A stretch of DNA of 64,000 nucleotides, taken from assembly GCA_046330935.1 (NCBI GenBank), contig JAXLRU010000003.1:124001-188000 (forward strand), given 5' to 3'. Of the stretch, positions 1 to 9,055 are shown piece after piece. Each line of letters starts with the position of its first letter. Position 1 is the first letter of the stretch. The notes under the pieces are model-generated. The model was not told the DNA's origin, did not search any database, and saw only the letters and a list, made by a program, of their open reading frames with translations. A program made the position numbers and the translations under genes. The stretch is from JAXLRU01 sp046330935 (lineage in GTDB: Bacteria; Actinomycetota; Actinomycetes; Actinomycetales; Kineosporiaceae).

Positions 1-992
1 CCCCCGACTCTCCCAGCGGGGGGTCGCTGATCGTCCCCCGGGTGGTGGTGGGCCGCCGTGGCGACACCTGGTGGTTGACGACCGTCGGGCTGGGCTCGAT
101 GCCGCCCGTGGAGCGTCCGCGCCGCCACCCGTCGCCGCCGTCCCCCGGGCAGGTCACGTACCGCGACGGTGCGCTGGACGCCGACCACTGGAGCGACGCC
201 GTCGCCGTCGCCGTGAAGCGGATCGCCGACGGCGACCTCGACAAGGCCGTCCTGGCGCGGGACGTGTGGGTGCACACCGAGGCGCCGATCGACGTCCGGC
301 ATCTGCTGCGGCGCCTGGCCGCCCGCTACCCCAGCTGCTGGACGTTCGCGGTCGACGGCCTCGTGGGTGCCACCCCCGAGATGCTGGTGCGGCGCGAGAA
401 GGGGCTCGTGACCTCCCGCGTGCTGGCGGGCACGATCAGGCGCACGGGGGACGACGCGAGCGACCTCGCGCTGGCGGCGACACTGGCGCGCTCGAGCAAG
501 GACCTCGAGGAGCACGAGTACGCGGTGCGGTCGGTGGCCGAGGCGCTGGCGCCCGCGTGCCGGTCGATGAACGTGCCCGAGGCGCCGTACGTGCTGCACC
601 TGCCCAACGTGATGCACCTGGCCACCGACGTGACGGGCGTGCTGTGCAGCGAGGCGGAGCCGGCGTCGTCGCTGCAGCTGGCACAGGCCCTGCACCCGTC
701 GGCGGCGGTCTGCGGGACGCCGCGCGAGGAGGCGGCGGCACTGATCGCGGAGCTGGAGGAGATGGACCGCGACCGCTACGCGGGGCCCGTCGGCTGGATC
801 GACGCGGGCGGCGACGGCGAGTGGGGCATAGGGCTGCGCTCGGGCCGGCTGGACCGCCGCGACCGCACCCGGATGCGGCTGTTCGCCGGGTGCGGCATCG
901 TCGCGGGTTCCGACCCGGCGTCGGAGCTGGCGGAGTCGCGGGCCAAGCTCGTCCCCATGCAGGAAGCCCTGGGATCAACCGCCGCGGACTAG
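1..992 (+). CDS. menF: Isochorismate synthase, 5'-truncated by window edge
   Basis: Converts chorismate to isochorismate, the entry step of menaquinone synthesis. The reading frame is open from base 3, so the start lies outside the window; about 330 residues are present and the C-terminal chorismate-binding domain is complete. Visible signatures are DKAVLARDVW (the Lys expected to act as general base), VLAGTIRRTG, SKDLEEHEYAV, HPSAAVCGTP, RYAGPVGWID and FAGCGIVAGSDP, all characteristic of the MenF/EntC/TrpE-like family. Salicylate or anthranilate synthases share the fold, but the men genes nearby (menD, menC, menB, menE, menA) point to the menaquinone enzyme. An entC-type siderophore role cannot be excluded from the sequence alone. 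Confidence 0.9.
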   Translation, partial: PDSPSGGSLIVPRVVVGRRGDTWWLTTVGLGSMPPVERPRRHPSPPSPGQVTYRDGALDADHWSDAVAVAVKRIADGDLDKAVLARDVWVHTEAPIDVRHLLRRLAARYPSCWTFAVDGLVGATPEMLVRREKGLVTSRVLAGTIRRTGDDASDLALAATLARSSKDLEEHEYAVRSVAEALAPACRSMNVPEAPYVLHLPNVMHLATDVTGVLCSEAEPASSLQLAQALHPSAAVCGTPREEAAALIAELEEMDRDRYAGPVGWIDAGGDGEWGIGLRSGRLDRRDRTRMRLFAGCGIVAGSDPASELAESRAKLVPMQEALGSTAAD

Positions 993-1154
993 TCCGAATC
1001 GGTCAAATGTGACCGACCTTTGCCCGGCGGCAACAGCTGATCTCCGTCTCGGTCGAGGCCGCTTCTCGACACGGGGGTTCCGCCGGCCCGTCCGCACGCG
1101 AGCGCGTGGCAGGACGTCGCGGGACCCGCCCCCTTCGAGAAGGTGACGGCCCGC

Positions 1155-4100
1155 ATGCGCTCCTCCCCACCCGCTCCCCCCGGCCCGGCCCGCGCCTCCC
1201 GCACGCGGCGCGGCGTCGTGGTCGCGGCACTCGCCGGGCTCACGGCGTCCGGCGTCCTGGCCCTGCCGCAGGCGGCGCTCGCCGCGGGCGGAACGGCCCT
1301 GTTCTCGCAGACCTTCCGGGACTCCACCGTGTCGCCCACGGGCGGGGACGTGAAGCTGCTGGCCGTGCCCGCGGGCTCGGGCAGCAACGTCGCCTGCCTC
1401 ACAGCGTCCTCGACGACGACGCAGCGCCCCGTCCCGGGCTGCGGCGGCACCCCCGACGCGGTCGGCGCGGGTGCCCTGCGGCTCACCGCGGCGCTGAACA
1501 ACCAGGTGGGCGCGGTCATGGCCGCCACGAGCGTGCCGACGGCCAACGGCCTCGACATCAGCTTCGACACCTACCAGTACGGCGGCTCCGGCGCGGACGG
1601 CATCGCCTTCGTGCTCGCCGCGGTGGACCCGAAGAACCCGCAGTCACCGGCGAACACCGGCCCGCTGGGCGGCAGCCTCGGCTACTCGGCGACGCCCAGC
1701 CTCTCGGGCTTCAGCTACGGGTACCTCGGCATCGGTCTCGACGTCTACGGCAACTACTCGAACAACCAGTTCGCGGGCAACGGCTGCCCGCAGCCGTCGT
1801 TCATGACGTGGGGCGTCCTGCACAAGAACCAGGTGGTCGTCCGCGGGCCCGGCAGCGGCACCACGGGCTACTGCGGCATCTCCAGCACCTACGGCGCCTA
1901 CCCGGGCGGCCTCGCGATGCGCGGCAGCACGCGGGCCAACTCCAAGGTGCCCGTGCACATCGTCATCGACGCCGTCGCCCGCACCTACACGGTGCAGATC
2001 GTGCCGATCGGCGGCAGCACCACCACCCTGTCCGGCACGCTGCCCAGCGCCGTCGGCTACGGCTTCCCCGCCGACTGGCTGGACGCCAACGGCCTGCCCA
2101 AGCAGCTCGCCTTCGGGTGGGTGGCGGCCACGGGCGGCGCGAACGACGTCCACGACGTCAACGTCTCCGCCGACGGCGTGACGACCGTGAAGTCGGTCAC
2201 GGCGGCGCCCGTCCTCACCGGGGCGCAGCGCTACGTGGGCTCCCGCAGCGCCAACGGCACGGGCACGCTGACGGTGACCTCCGCGATCGGCCCCGACGCC
2301 GACGAGAACAAGCCCGTCAGCGTCACGTCGACGCTCCCCGGGGGCATGACGCCGACCGGCGGCTCCGGCACCGGCTGGAGCTGCGCGGCCCCGACCGGGC
2401 AGACCATCACCTGCACGACGACCGGCTCGACGTTCTCGGCGGGCCAGTCCCTGTCGGCCCTGACGATCAGCACCCGCAACGGCGGGGCGAACGTGTCGGA
2501 CGGAATCATCGCCACGGGCAAGGCCACCGTCTCCTCCGACGACGCCTCCCCCGCGCTCGTCCTCACGACCGTCGCGCCGCTGCCGCCCGCCCCCGCGCTG
2601 AGCAGCAGCGGCCGCGGCATCGCCGTCCAGACCGTCGCCGTGCCCGTCCCCGCGGGCGGGTCGGCGACGCTCGTCGACGGCTCCGGGACGCCCGTGGGCA
2701 GCCTCACCGTCGCGGGCAAGGGCACCTACACCTACGCCGACGGCGTGATCAGCCTCCAGCCGGTGCTCGGCTTCACCGGGAGCGTGTCCGGCGCCCGCTA
2801 CCGGGTGACCGACGCCGACGGGCAGACGGCGACGGGGGCCGTCACCTCGGTGGTCAACGCGCCCGAGGCGCCGGTCGCGACGCCCGTGACGACCACGGGC
2901 GCCGGGACCGCCGTCCAGCGGTTCACCGCGGTGAAGCCCGCGGGCGGGGCGATCGCCCTCGACGGCGCGACCGGGACGTCCACGCAGACCCTGGTGGTGA
3001 ACGGTCAGGGCACCTACGTCCTTGATCGTGCGAGCGGCGAGGTCACGTTCACGCCCGTGCTCGGGTACCTCGGGGCGGCCACCCCCGCGACGTACCGGCT
3101 CACCGACGCCTACGGCACGTCGAGCACCTCCACCTACACCCCCACCGTGATCGTCCCGGACGGTCCGGACGCGGCGGCGCTGTCGTCGTCGGGCACCGGG
3201 GTCGCCGTCCAGACGGTCGCCCCCGCGGTGCCCGCCTCGGGGCAGCTGGCCCTCCTCGACGGCCTGGGCGCCGTGCAGACGCAGGTGACCATGGCGGGGC
3301 AGGGCACCTACCGGGTGTCCGGTTCCTCGCTGACGTTCACGCCGGTCAACGGTTTCGCGGGCCTCGCCGACCCGGTGACCTACCGGGTGACCGACGCCTA
3401 TGCCTCCACGGGCGCGGCCACCTACACCGCGCGCGTCGACCTGCCGCCGGGGCCGCACGCGGGCCCGCTCGGCACGACCGGCGTCGGCACGGACGCCCAG
3501 CACGTGGACGTCCTCGTCCCCGCCGGCGGCAGCGTCAGCCTGCTCGACGGCGGCAGCCCCGCGAGCACGGTGACCGTGCCCGGCAAGGGCGTGTTCACGG
3601 TCGCGGGCACGAGGATCACGTTCGCACCCGTCCTCGGCTACCTCGGGGACGACGCGACGGTGGCCTACCGCGTCTCGGACGCCTACGCCCAGCACGCCGA
3701 CTCGGTCTACACCCCGACCGTGACCGTCCCGGCAGGGCCGGATGCGGCGGCGCGCACGAGCACCGGCATCGCGACGGCGGTCCAGACCACCACGCCGAGC
3801 GCGCCCGAGGGCGGGTCGGTGGAGATCCTCGACGCCGCGCAGGCGCCGTCGTCGTCGGTGACCCTGCAGGCCGGCGAGGGCACCTACGCCATCGACGGGT
3901 CGTACGCGATCACCTTCACGCCGGTGCTGGGCTTCGACGGCCCCGCCGTGCCGGTGACGTACCAGCTCACCGACGCCTACGGGCAGACGTCGCGGGCCAC
4001 CTACACCCCGCGGGTCGAACCCCCGGCGCCGCCCGCCGCCGAACCGCGCACGGCCGCGCTCGTCGACCCGAGCGGGTCGGGCACGTCACCGCAGGCGTTC

Positions 4101-6782
4101 GACGTCGCGGCCCTGGTGCCCGCGGGGGGCCGGGCGCAGCTGCTGACCGCGGCCAAGGCGCCGGTGGCCTCCCTGGTCGTCGCGGGCCAGGGCACGTGGA
4201 CGCTGTCGACGTCTGGTGCGGGAACGTTCGCGCCCTTGCTGGGCTTCGCCGGCCCGGCCACGCCGGTCACCTACCGGATCACGGACGCCTACGGGCAGAC
4301 GGCGACCGCTCCCGTCGACGCGACGGTGAAGGCGCCGGACGCCCTGACCGTGCCGCTGGTCACCTCGACGGGCGTCGCCGACGACCCGCAGTCGATGCTG
4401 CTCCTGCTGCCCGAGGGCGGGCAGGTGTGGCTCTTCGACGGGTGGAACACCTCGCAGGTGTCCGTGCCGGGCGAGGGCGACTACGAGCTCGACCCGGGCA
4501 CCGGCGTCGTCACGTTCACCCCCGTCCTGGGCTTCGCCGGTGAGGCGACCCCGGTGGGGTACCGCGTGCGCGACAGCTACGGCACGTGGTCCAACGTCGC
4601 CTCGGTGATCGTGACCGTCGAGCTGCCCTCGCCACCCGCACCCACCGGCATCACGACCAGTGGCGAGGGCACCGCCCTGCAGCAGGCGACCCTGCCCGCG
4701 GCACCCGCCGGCGGCTCGCGCGGCCTGGTCGGGTCGTCCCCGCAGGTCGTCGCAGGCCAGGGCACCTACACGTGGGACGGCGACGGCACGCTGTCGTTCG
4801 TCCCGCAGCTCGGGTTCACCGGCGCCGCCACCCCGGCGACGTTCCGGCTGACCGACGCCTACGGGCAGATCGGTGAGGCGACGTGGACGCCCAGCGTCAC
4901 CCCGCCCGCGCCGCCGTCGGCCCCCGCGCGCACCTCCACGGGCGCCGGCACCGCCGACCAGGTGATCGTCCTGATCGCCCCCACGGGCGGCTCGGCGCGG
5001 CTGGTCGACGGCGACGGGCACCCGGCGACGGCCCTGACGGCGAGCGAGGGCGCCTACGTGCTCGACCCGTCGACGGGAACGGTCACGTTCACCCCCGTCC
5101 TCGGGTTCACCGGCACCGCCGCCGCCGTGGGCTACCGCTACACCGACGCCTACGCCCAGGCCACCGACGGCACGATCACGGCGACCGTCACCGTGCCGAC
5201 CGGGCCGGTGGCGGGCGACCGGACGTCGTCGGCGACCGGCACGGCCGGGCAGTCGCTGACGTTGTCGGTGCCCACCTCCGGGACGGTGACTCTCGTGGAC
5301 GGCGACGGCGCCGACGTCACGTCCCTGGTCGTCGACCACGTGGGCACGTGGACGCTGGACCCGGGCACGCACGTGCTGTCCTTCGCCCCGGTGCTCGGCT
5401 TCGCCGGCCCGGCCCAGCTGGACTACCGGGTGCGCGACGCCTACGGCACGTGGTCGGCGGCGGCCACCGTCACCGCGACCGTGCTGCCGCCCGCGCCTCC
5501 GGTCGTCACCGACGTCACCAGCAGCGGCACCGGGACCACCACGCAGTCCCCGGTGCTGGTGGCGCCCCCGGTCGGCGGCTCGATCACGCTGCTCGACGCC
5601 GACGGCGACGAGGTGGACGAGCTGGCCGTGGACGGCGAGGGCTCCTACGAGCTCGACCCTGCCACGCACGCGGTGACCTTCCGGCCCGCGCTCGGGTTCG
5701 TGGGCACGGCGAGCGCCGTCCGCTACCGGGTCACGGACGCCTACGGCCAGAGCAGGGAGGCGACGATCACGGCGACCGTCCTGCGGCCGGCGGCTCCGTC
5801 GACGCCGACCACGACGCCGATCTCGACGCCCCCTGGCGGCGGCTCCGGGTCGGGTGGCTCCACGCGGTCCCGGTCGGTCTCGGTCGAGGTGCCCGACGGC
5901 GGCGCGGTGACCCTGCTCGACCCGCACGGCACGCCGGTGACCGACCTGGTCATCCCCGGCAAGGGCACCTACCACCTGGACGCCGTCAGCGGCGTGATCA
6001 CGTTCGTCCCGTTCGCGGGGTTCAGCGGGGCGGCCCCCGCCGTCACGTTCCGGGTCAGCGACGCCTACGGCCAGACGGCGACGGGCACCTTCGCCGCCCT
6101 CGTCCCGGCGGCCACGCCCCCGGCCCGGGTGGGCCTGAGCATGCGATCGCTGACGGTGGTCGGTTCCGACGGGTGGGTGCGGCCGCTGTGCACGGTCGCC
6201 TACGCGCGGATCACCGGCTGCACGGTGACGCTCAAGGCACGCGTCGGGCGCTCGGACGTCGTCCTCGGCACCGGCCGCATCGTGCTGCGGCCTACCCGTG
6301 ACGGCCAGGCGGCCACCGCGATGGTGCGCCTGACCGGCGCCGGGCGTGCCCTGGCCGGCCGGCCGGGCGGCGTCCTCGCGACGGCGACGGCGTCGGTCTC
6401 GGTGGGCGGACGCTCGACGCCGCTGCCCGCCTCGACCCGCACCCGCCTGGTGGCGGCCCGCGTAGCGGCGGCTCCGGTGTTCTTCACCACCGGCAGCTCC
6501 CGCCTGGATCGGGGCGACCTGCGGCAGTTGGCGACGCTGCGGGGGCAGCTCGCCGGGGTGCGCACCGTCACCTGCGTGGGCAGCACCGACAGCATCGGCC
6601 GTGACCGGCCGAACGTGTCGCTGGGCCGGGCCCGGGCGAGCGCGGCGTGCCGCCAGCTCACTCACGGGCTGCGGGTCGCCGTCGTGGTGCGGACCGTCGG
6701 CGAGCACGACCCGCGCGCGTCCAACCGGTCCGCGCGCGGGCGCGCGTTCAACCGGCGCTCGGACGTGATCCTGGGGTACTGA
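1155..6782 (+). CDS. Giant secreted lectin-like / CshA-repeat / OmpA-domain surface protein
   Basis: About 1875 residues. A signal peptide (twin basic N-terminus, hydrophobic core, AALAAG cleavage region near residue 40) is followed by an L-type-lectin-like beta-sandwich (roughly 45-345, with GLDISFDTYQYGG, GADGIAFVL and YLGIGLDVYG), a DUF11/Ig-like segment (about 350-485), twelve CshA-type repeats of about 95 residues each (near 490-1660, each ending in a T/SDAYGQ-like motif), and a C-terminal OmpA-like domain (about 1770-1875: FFTTGSSRL, GSTDSIGRDRPN, FNRRSDV) that normally binds peptidoglycan diaminopimelate. The ATG at 1155 is preferred because a GAGAAGG ribosome site lies 11 nt upstream; a GTG at 1143 overlaps that site. 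Probably an adhesin held on the wall by the OmpA domain, with the repeats as a stalk. Function is inferred. Confidence 0.85.
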   Translation: MRSSPPAPPGPARASRTRRGVVVAALAGLTASGVLALPQAALAAGGTALFSQTFRDSTVSPTGGDVKLLAVPAGSGSNVACLTASSTTTQRPVPGCGGTPDAVGAGALRLTAALNNQVGAVMAATSVPTANGLDISFDTYQYGGSGADGIAFVLAAVDPKNPQSPANTGPLGGSLGYSATPSLSGFSYGYLGIGLDVYGNYSNNQFAGNGCPQPSFMTWGVLHKNQVVVRGPGSGTTGYCGISSTYGAYPGGLAMRGSTRANSKVPVHIVIDAVARTYTVQIVPIGGSTTTLSGTLPSAVGYGFPADWLDANGLPKQLAFGWVAATGGANDVHDVNVSADGVTTVKSVTAAPVLTGAQRYVGSRSANGTGTLTVTSAIGPDADENKPVSVTSTLPGGMTPTGGSGTGWSCAAPTGQTITCTTTGSTFSAGQSLSALTISTRNGGANVSDGIIATGKATVSSDDASPALVLTTVAPLPPAPALSSSGRGIAVQTVAVPVPAGGSATLVDGSGTPVGSLTVAGKGTYTYADGVISLQPVLGFTGSVSGARYRVTDADGQTATGAVTSVVNAPEAPVATPVTTTGAGTAVQRFTAVKPAGGAIALDGATGTSTQTLVVNGQGTYVLDRASGEVTFTPVLGYLGAATPATYRLTDAYGTSSTSTYTPTVIVPDGPDAAALSSSGTGVAVQTVAPAVPASGQLALLDGLGAVQTQVTMAGQGTYRVSGSSLTFTPVNGFAGLADPVTYRVTDAYASTGAATYTARVDLPPGPHAGPLGTTGVGTDAQHVDVLVPAGGSVSLLDGGSPASTVTVPGKGVFTVAGTRITFAPVLGYLGDDATVAYRVSDAYAQHADSVYTPTVTVPAGPDAAARTSTGIATAVQTTTPSAPEGGSVEILDAAQAPSSSVTLQAGEGTYAIDGSYAITFTPVLGFDGPAVPVTYQLTDAYGQTSRATYTPRVEPPAPPAAEPRTAALVDPSGSGTSPQAFDVAALVPAGGRAQLLTAAKAPVASLVVAGQGTWTLSTSGAGTFAPLLGFAGPATPVTYRITDAYGQTATAPVDATVKAPDALTVPLVTSTGVADDPQSMLLLLPEGGQVWLFDGWNTSQVSVPGEGDYELDPGTGVVTFTPVLGFAGEATPVGYRVRDSYGTWSNVASVIVTVELPSPPAPTGITTSGEGTALQQATLPAAPAGGSRGLVGSSPQVVAGQGTYTWDGDGTLSFVPQLGFTGAATPATFRLTDAYGQIGEATWTPSVTPPAPPSAPARTSTGAGTADQVIVLIAPTGGSARLVDGDGHPATALTASEGAYVLDPSTGTVTFTPVLGFTGTAAAVGYRYTDAYAQATDGTITATVTVPTGPVAGDRTSSATGTAGQSLTLSVPTSGTVTLVDGDGADVTSLVVDHVGTWTLDPGTHVLSFAPVLGFAGPAQLDYRVRDAYGTWSAAATVTATVLPPAPPVVTDVTSSGTGTTTQSPVLVAPPVGGSITLLDADGDEVDELAVDGEGSYELDPATHAVTFRPALGFVGTASAVRYRVTDAYGQSREATITATVLRPAAPSTPTTTPISTPPGGGSGSGGSTRSRSVSVEVPDGGAVTLLDPHGTPVTDLVIPGKGTYHLDAVSGVITFVPFAGFSGAAPAVTFRVSDAYGQTATGTFAALVPAATPPARVGLSMRSLTVVGSDGWVRPLCTVAYARITGCTVTLKARVGRSDVVLGTGRIVLRPTRDGQAATAMVRLTGAGRALAGRPGGVLATATASVSVGGRSTPLPASTRTRLVAARVAAAPVFFTTGSSRLDRGDLRQLATLRGQLAGVRTVTCVGSTDSIGRDRPNVSLGRARASAACRQLTHGLRVAVVVRTVGEHDPRASNRSARGRAFNRRSDVILGY
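2575..6115 (+). repeat. Twelve in-frame CshA-type repeats (about 290 bp each)
   Basis: Twelve diverged tandem units inside the giant surface protein. Each carries a Gly-rich start (SSGxGTAxQ), a G(K/Q/E)GTY(T/V) strand, a FTPVLGFxG strand and a final TDAYGQ(T)xxATYTPTV strand. The units differ at the nucleotide level, so this is an old expansion and not a recent slippage array. Confidence 0.85.
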
Positions 6783-6795
6783 CCCCGACGCCGCG

Positions 6796-6843
6796 ACGGG
6801 CGGGCCGCCGCGGGACCTCCGGGTCTCGCTGCGGCCCGCCCGT
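6796..6843. terminator. Perfect 13-bp GC hairpin between convergent genes
   Basis: ACGGGCGGGCCGC pairs perfectly with GCGGCCCGCCCGT across a 22-nt loop, just after the stop of the surface protein and before the convergent NTF2-like gene. It has no T-tract on either strand, which is common for actinobacterial terminators; the role is inferred from position and stem strength. Confidence 0.6.
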
Positions 6844-6882
6844 GGTCGCGTCAGCGGTGGCTCAGGTCGCGGGTCGCCCGGG

Positions 6883-7257
6883 TCAGCCGTCGAGGCGCGG
6901 TCCGGCGTGCCCGGCCAGGCAGCGCCACCGGCCGGCCTCACGCACCCAGGTCTGCGTGACCGGCATGGTGAACGTCACCGGCCCCTCGCCGAGGTCGACG
7001 AGGTCGCGGGCCACACAGCGCAGCACGGCGGTGTCGCCGACGACGGCGACGTGCGCGTCGTCGAGGTCCTGACGCAGCCAGGTGATCCGCCCGCGCAGGT
7101 TGCCCTCGACGTAGGAAGCCCGGTCCTGCACGGTGCCGCGGTGGCTGGACCACAGGTAGTCCTCGTGCAGCACGTCCAGCAACGCGGCCTCGTCGCGGTG
7201 GGCGAGGGCCGCAGCGCGCGCACGCGCGGCGGCCAGGACGTCGTCGGCGTCGGTCAT
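6883..7257 (-). CDS. NTF2-like / SnoaL-fold protein of unknown function
   Basis: 124 residues. The pattern of an N-terminal helix (DDVLAAARARAAALAHRD), LLDVLHEDYLWSSHRG, an AVVGDTAVLRC strand and a closing VTQTWVREAGRWRCLAGHAG strand is that of the DUF4440/SnoaL-like branch of the NTF2 fold, a cone-shaped pocket used by small enzymes and binding proteins. No catalytic assignment is possible. It starts 31 bp after the menD stop on the same strand and is probably read through from menD. The long open frame upstream of the ATG is an overlap with menD and is not used. Confidence 0.75.
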   Translation of the reverse strand: MTDADDVLAAARARAAALAHRDEAALLDVLHEDYLWSSHRGTVQDRASYVEGNLRGRITWLRQDLDDAHVAVVGDTAVLRCVARDLVDLGEGPVTFTMPVTQTWVREAGRWRCLAGHAGPRLDG

Positions 7258-7288
7258 GCCCTCATCCTGCCCCCGGCGGCCTGCAGGG

Positions 7289-9022
7289 TCACGGACGCGC
7301 GGCCTCGGCGAGGGCTGCGGCGAGGGGGCGCAGGTCCGCCCGCGCGGCGGCGACCTCGACCACCTCGATCCCGCGGGCGGGCCCGGCGAGCGCCGCCCGG
7401 AGCTCGTGGACGTCGCGCGCGAGCCGGTGCCCGACGCCGTGCGCGCGGCACAGCGCCGCCACGTCCACGCCGTGAGGGGTGCCGAAGACCCGTTCGAACG
7501 CGGCGTGCTCGCGCGGGCCGAGGGCGGCCCGCTCCCCGTGCTCGAGCAGCGAGAAGATGCCCCCGCCGTCGTCGTTGACGAGCACGACCTGGACGTCGGG
7601 GCGCTCGCGCAGCGGGTCGGGCAGCAGCGCGTTCGCGTCGTGCAGGAACGCGAGGTCGCCGACGAGGACCCGCGTGCGCCGGCCGGTCTGCAGGGCCACA
7701 CCGACGGCGGTCGAAAGCGTGCCGTCGATGCCTGCCAGCCCCCGGTTGGCGACGACGAGCGGGGCCATCCCGGCGTGACCCCACGGCGGCGCGGCCACGT
7801 CGACGTCGCGGACGGCGTTGCTGGCCGCGATCACCCACACGTCGCCGCTGGTGGCGACCGCACGGGCGACCTCGCGCGCCACGAGCGGACCGGTGAGCCG
7901 CGGCCAGCCGTCGAGGACGGCGTCGATCGCAGCTGCGGCCGAACGCCCGGCGCGCTGCCACGCGGCGAGCCAGTCCGGGTCGTCGGGTCCCTCGCCCGCG
8001 AGGCGCACGGCGGTGGCCCGGGTGACGTCGCGTCCCGGATCCGGCCAGTCGGGGTAGGGCGAGACCAGCACCACCTCGACGTCGTCCCGGTCGAGCAGGC
8101 GCGTCACGGGCCTCGACAGGGTGGGCCTGCCGAGGACGACGACCCGCTCGACCATCCCGCCGAGGTCGTCCCGGGCGAGCAGCAGCCGGTAGGGGCCGAT
8201 GGCGGCGGTGCCCGCCCGTGCACCCGAGGACGGCTCCGCCAGCAGCGGCCAGCCCGACTCCTCGGCGAGCCGCCGTGCGGCGTCCCCGGCCCTGTCGCCG
8301 GCGACGACGACTGTCCTCGGCCCTCGGGCGAGGGTCGACGGCTGCCGCTCGGCCCCCTCCGTCGGGCCGTCGGCGTGCCACGCGAACGATGCCGCGGCGC
8401 CGGGCGGGGGGACGAGGGGCTCGGTGAAGCCCAGGTCGAGCTGAACCGGCCCCGGGCGCGCTCCCACCCGCCGCCCCCGGGCCTTGGCGATGCCCGCGCG
8501 CAACCGCTCCAGGGCGAGCATCGGGTCGAGGGCGGCCTCGCCGTCGGCGAGGTCCACCAGCGCCCTGAGCGCGTCACCGAAGAGGCCCGCCTGGAGGTCG
8601 GAGGTCTGGTTGGCCCAGGTGCCGCGCAGGGAGCGGGGCCGGTCGGCGCTGACGACGACGAGGGGGACGTTGGCGTGGTGAGCTTCGAGGACGGCGGGGT
8701 GAAGGTTGGCCACCGCCGTGCCGGAAGTCGTGACCACCGCGGCGAGACCGCCGGCGGCGCCGACCCCGAGGGCCGTGAAGGCCGCGACGCGCTCGTCGTG
8801 CCTGACGTGCAGGGCCGGGCCTCGTTCGCTGCCCTCCAGCTCCGCGAGCCGGTAGGCCAGCGGGGCGCTCCTCGACCCCGGGCACAGCACGACGTGCCCG
8901 ACCCCCGCCGCCACGAGTGCGTCGACCGTCAGCCGCGCGAGGACGGCGGAGTCGGGTGGGCTCGCATCGGCGCGTTCGTGGGGCGGCGGCGGGGCGGGCA
9001 CGTCGTGGGGCACGAGAGGCAT
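7289..9022 (-). CDS. menD: 2-succinyl-5-enolpyruvyl-6-hydroxy-3-cyclohexene-1-carboxylate synthase
   Basis: 577 residues, the usual MenD length. It joins isochorismate and 2-oxoglutarate (with decarboxylation) to give SEPHCHC, the second step of menaquinone synthesis, using thiamine diphosphate and Mg. Signatures: VVLCPGSRSAPL near residue 50, HDERVAAFTALGVG (activating Glu near residue 80), TSGTAVANLHPAVLEA, and the C-terminal ThDP/Mg site VLVGDLAFLHDANALL followed by NDDGGGIFSLLEHG. Its substrate comes from the menF product at the window start; here menF and menD are on opposite strands and separated by the giant surface protein gene. Confidence 0.95.
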   Translation of the reverse strand: MPLVPHDVPAPPPPHERADASPPDSAVLARLTVDALVAAGVGHVVLCPGSRSAPLAYRLAELEGSERGPALHVRHDERVAAFTALGVGAAGGLAAVVTTSGTAVANLHPAVLEAHHANVPLVVVSADRPRSLRGTWANQTSDLQAGLFGDALRALVDLADGEAALDPMLALERLRAGIAKARGRRVGARPGPVQLDLGFTEPLVPPPGAAASFAWHADGPTEGAERQPSTLARGPRTVVVAGDRAGDAARRLAEESGWPLLAEPSSGARAGTAAIGPYRLLLARDDLGGMVERVVVLGRPTLSRPVTRLLDRDDVEVVLVSPYPDWPDPGRDVTRATAVRLAGEGPDDPDWLAAWQRAGRSAAAAIDAVLDGWPRLTGPLVAREVARAVATSGDVWVIAASNAVRDVDVAAPPWGHAGMAPLVVANRGLAGIDGTLSTAVGVALQTGRRTRVLVGDLAFLHDANALLPDPLRERPDVQVVLVNDDGGGIFSLLEHGERAALGPREHAAFERVFGTPHGVDVAALCRAHGVGHRLARDVHELRAALAGPARGIEVVEVAAARADLRPLAAALAEAARP

Positions 9023-9055
9023 CCTGCTACGCCCGGGTGCCGGCGGCCCGGCGGG

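Noticed and set aside
4086..6941. Long minus-strand open frame (about 950 codons) opposite the surface-protein repeats
   Set aside because: Arg/Gly/Pro/Ala/His-dominated translation with no domain, no ribosome site and a repetitive pattern mirroring the sense repeats; typical GC-rich antisense shadow.
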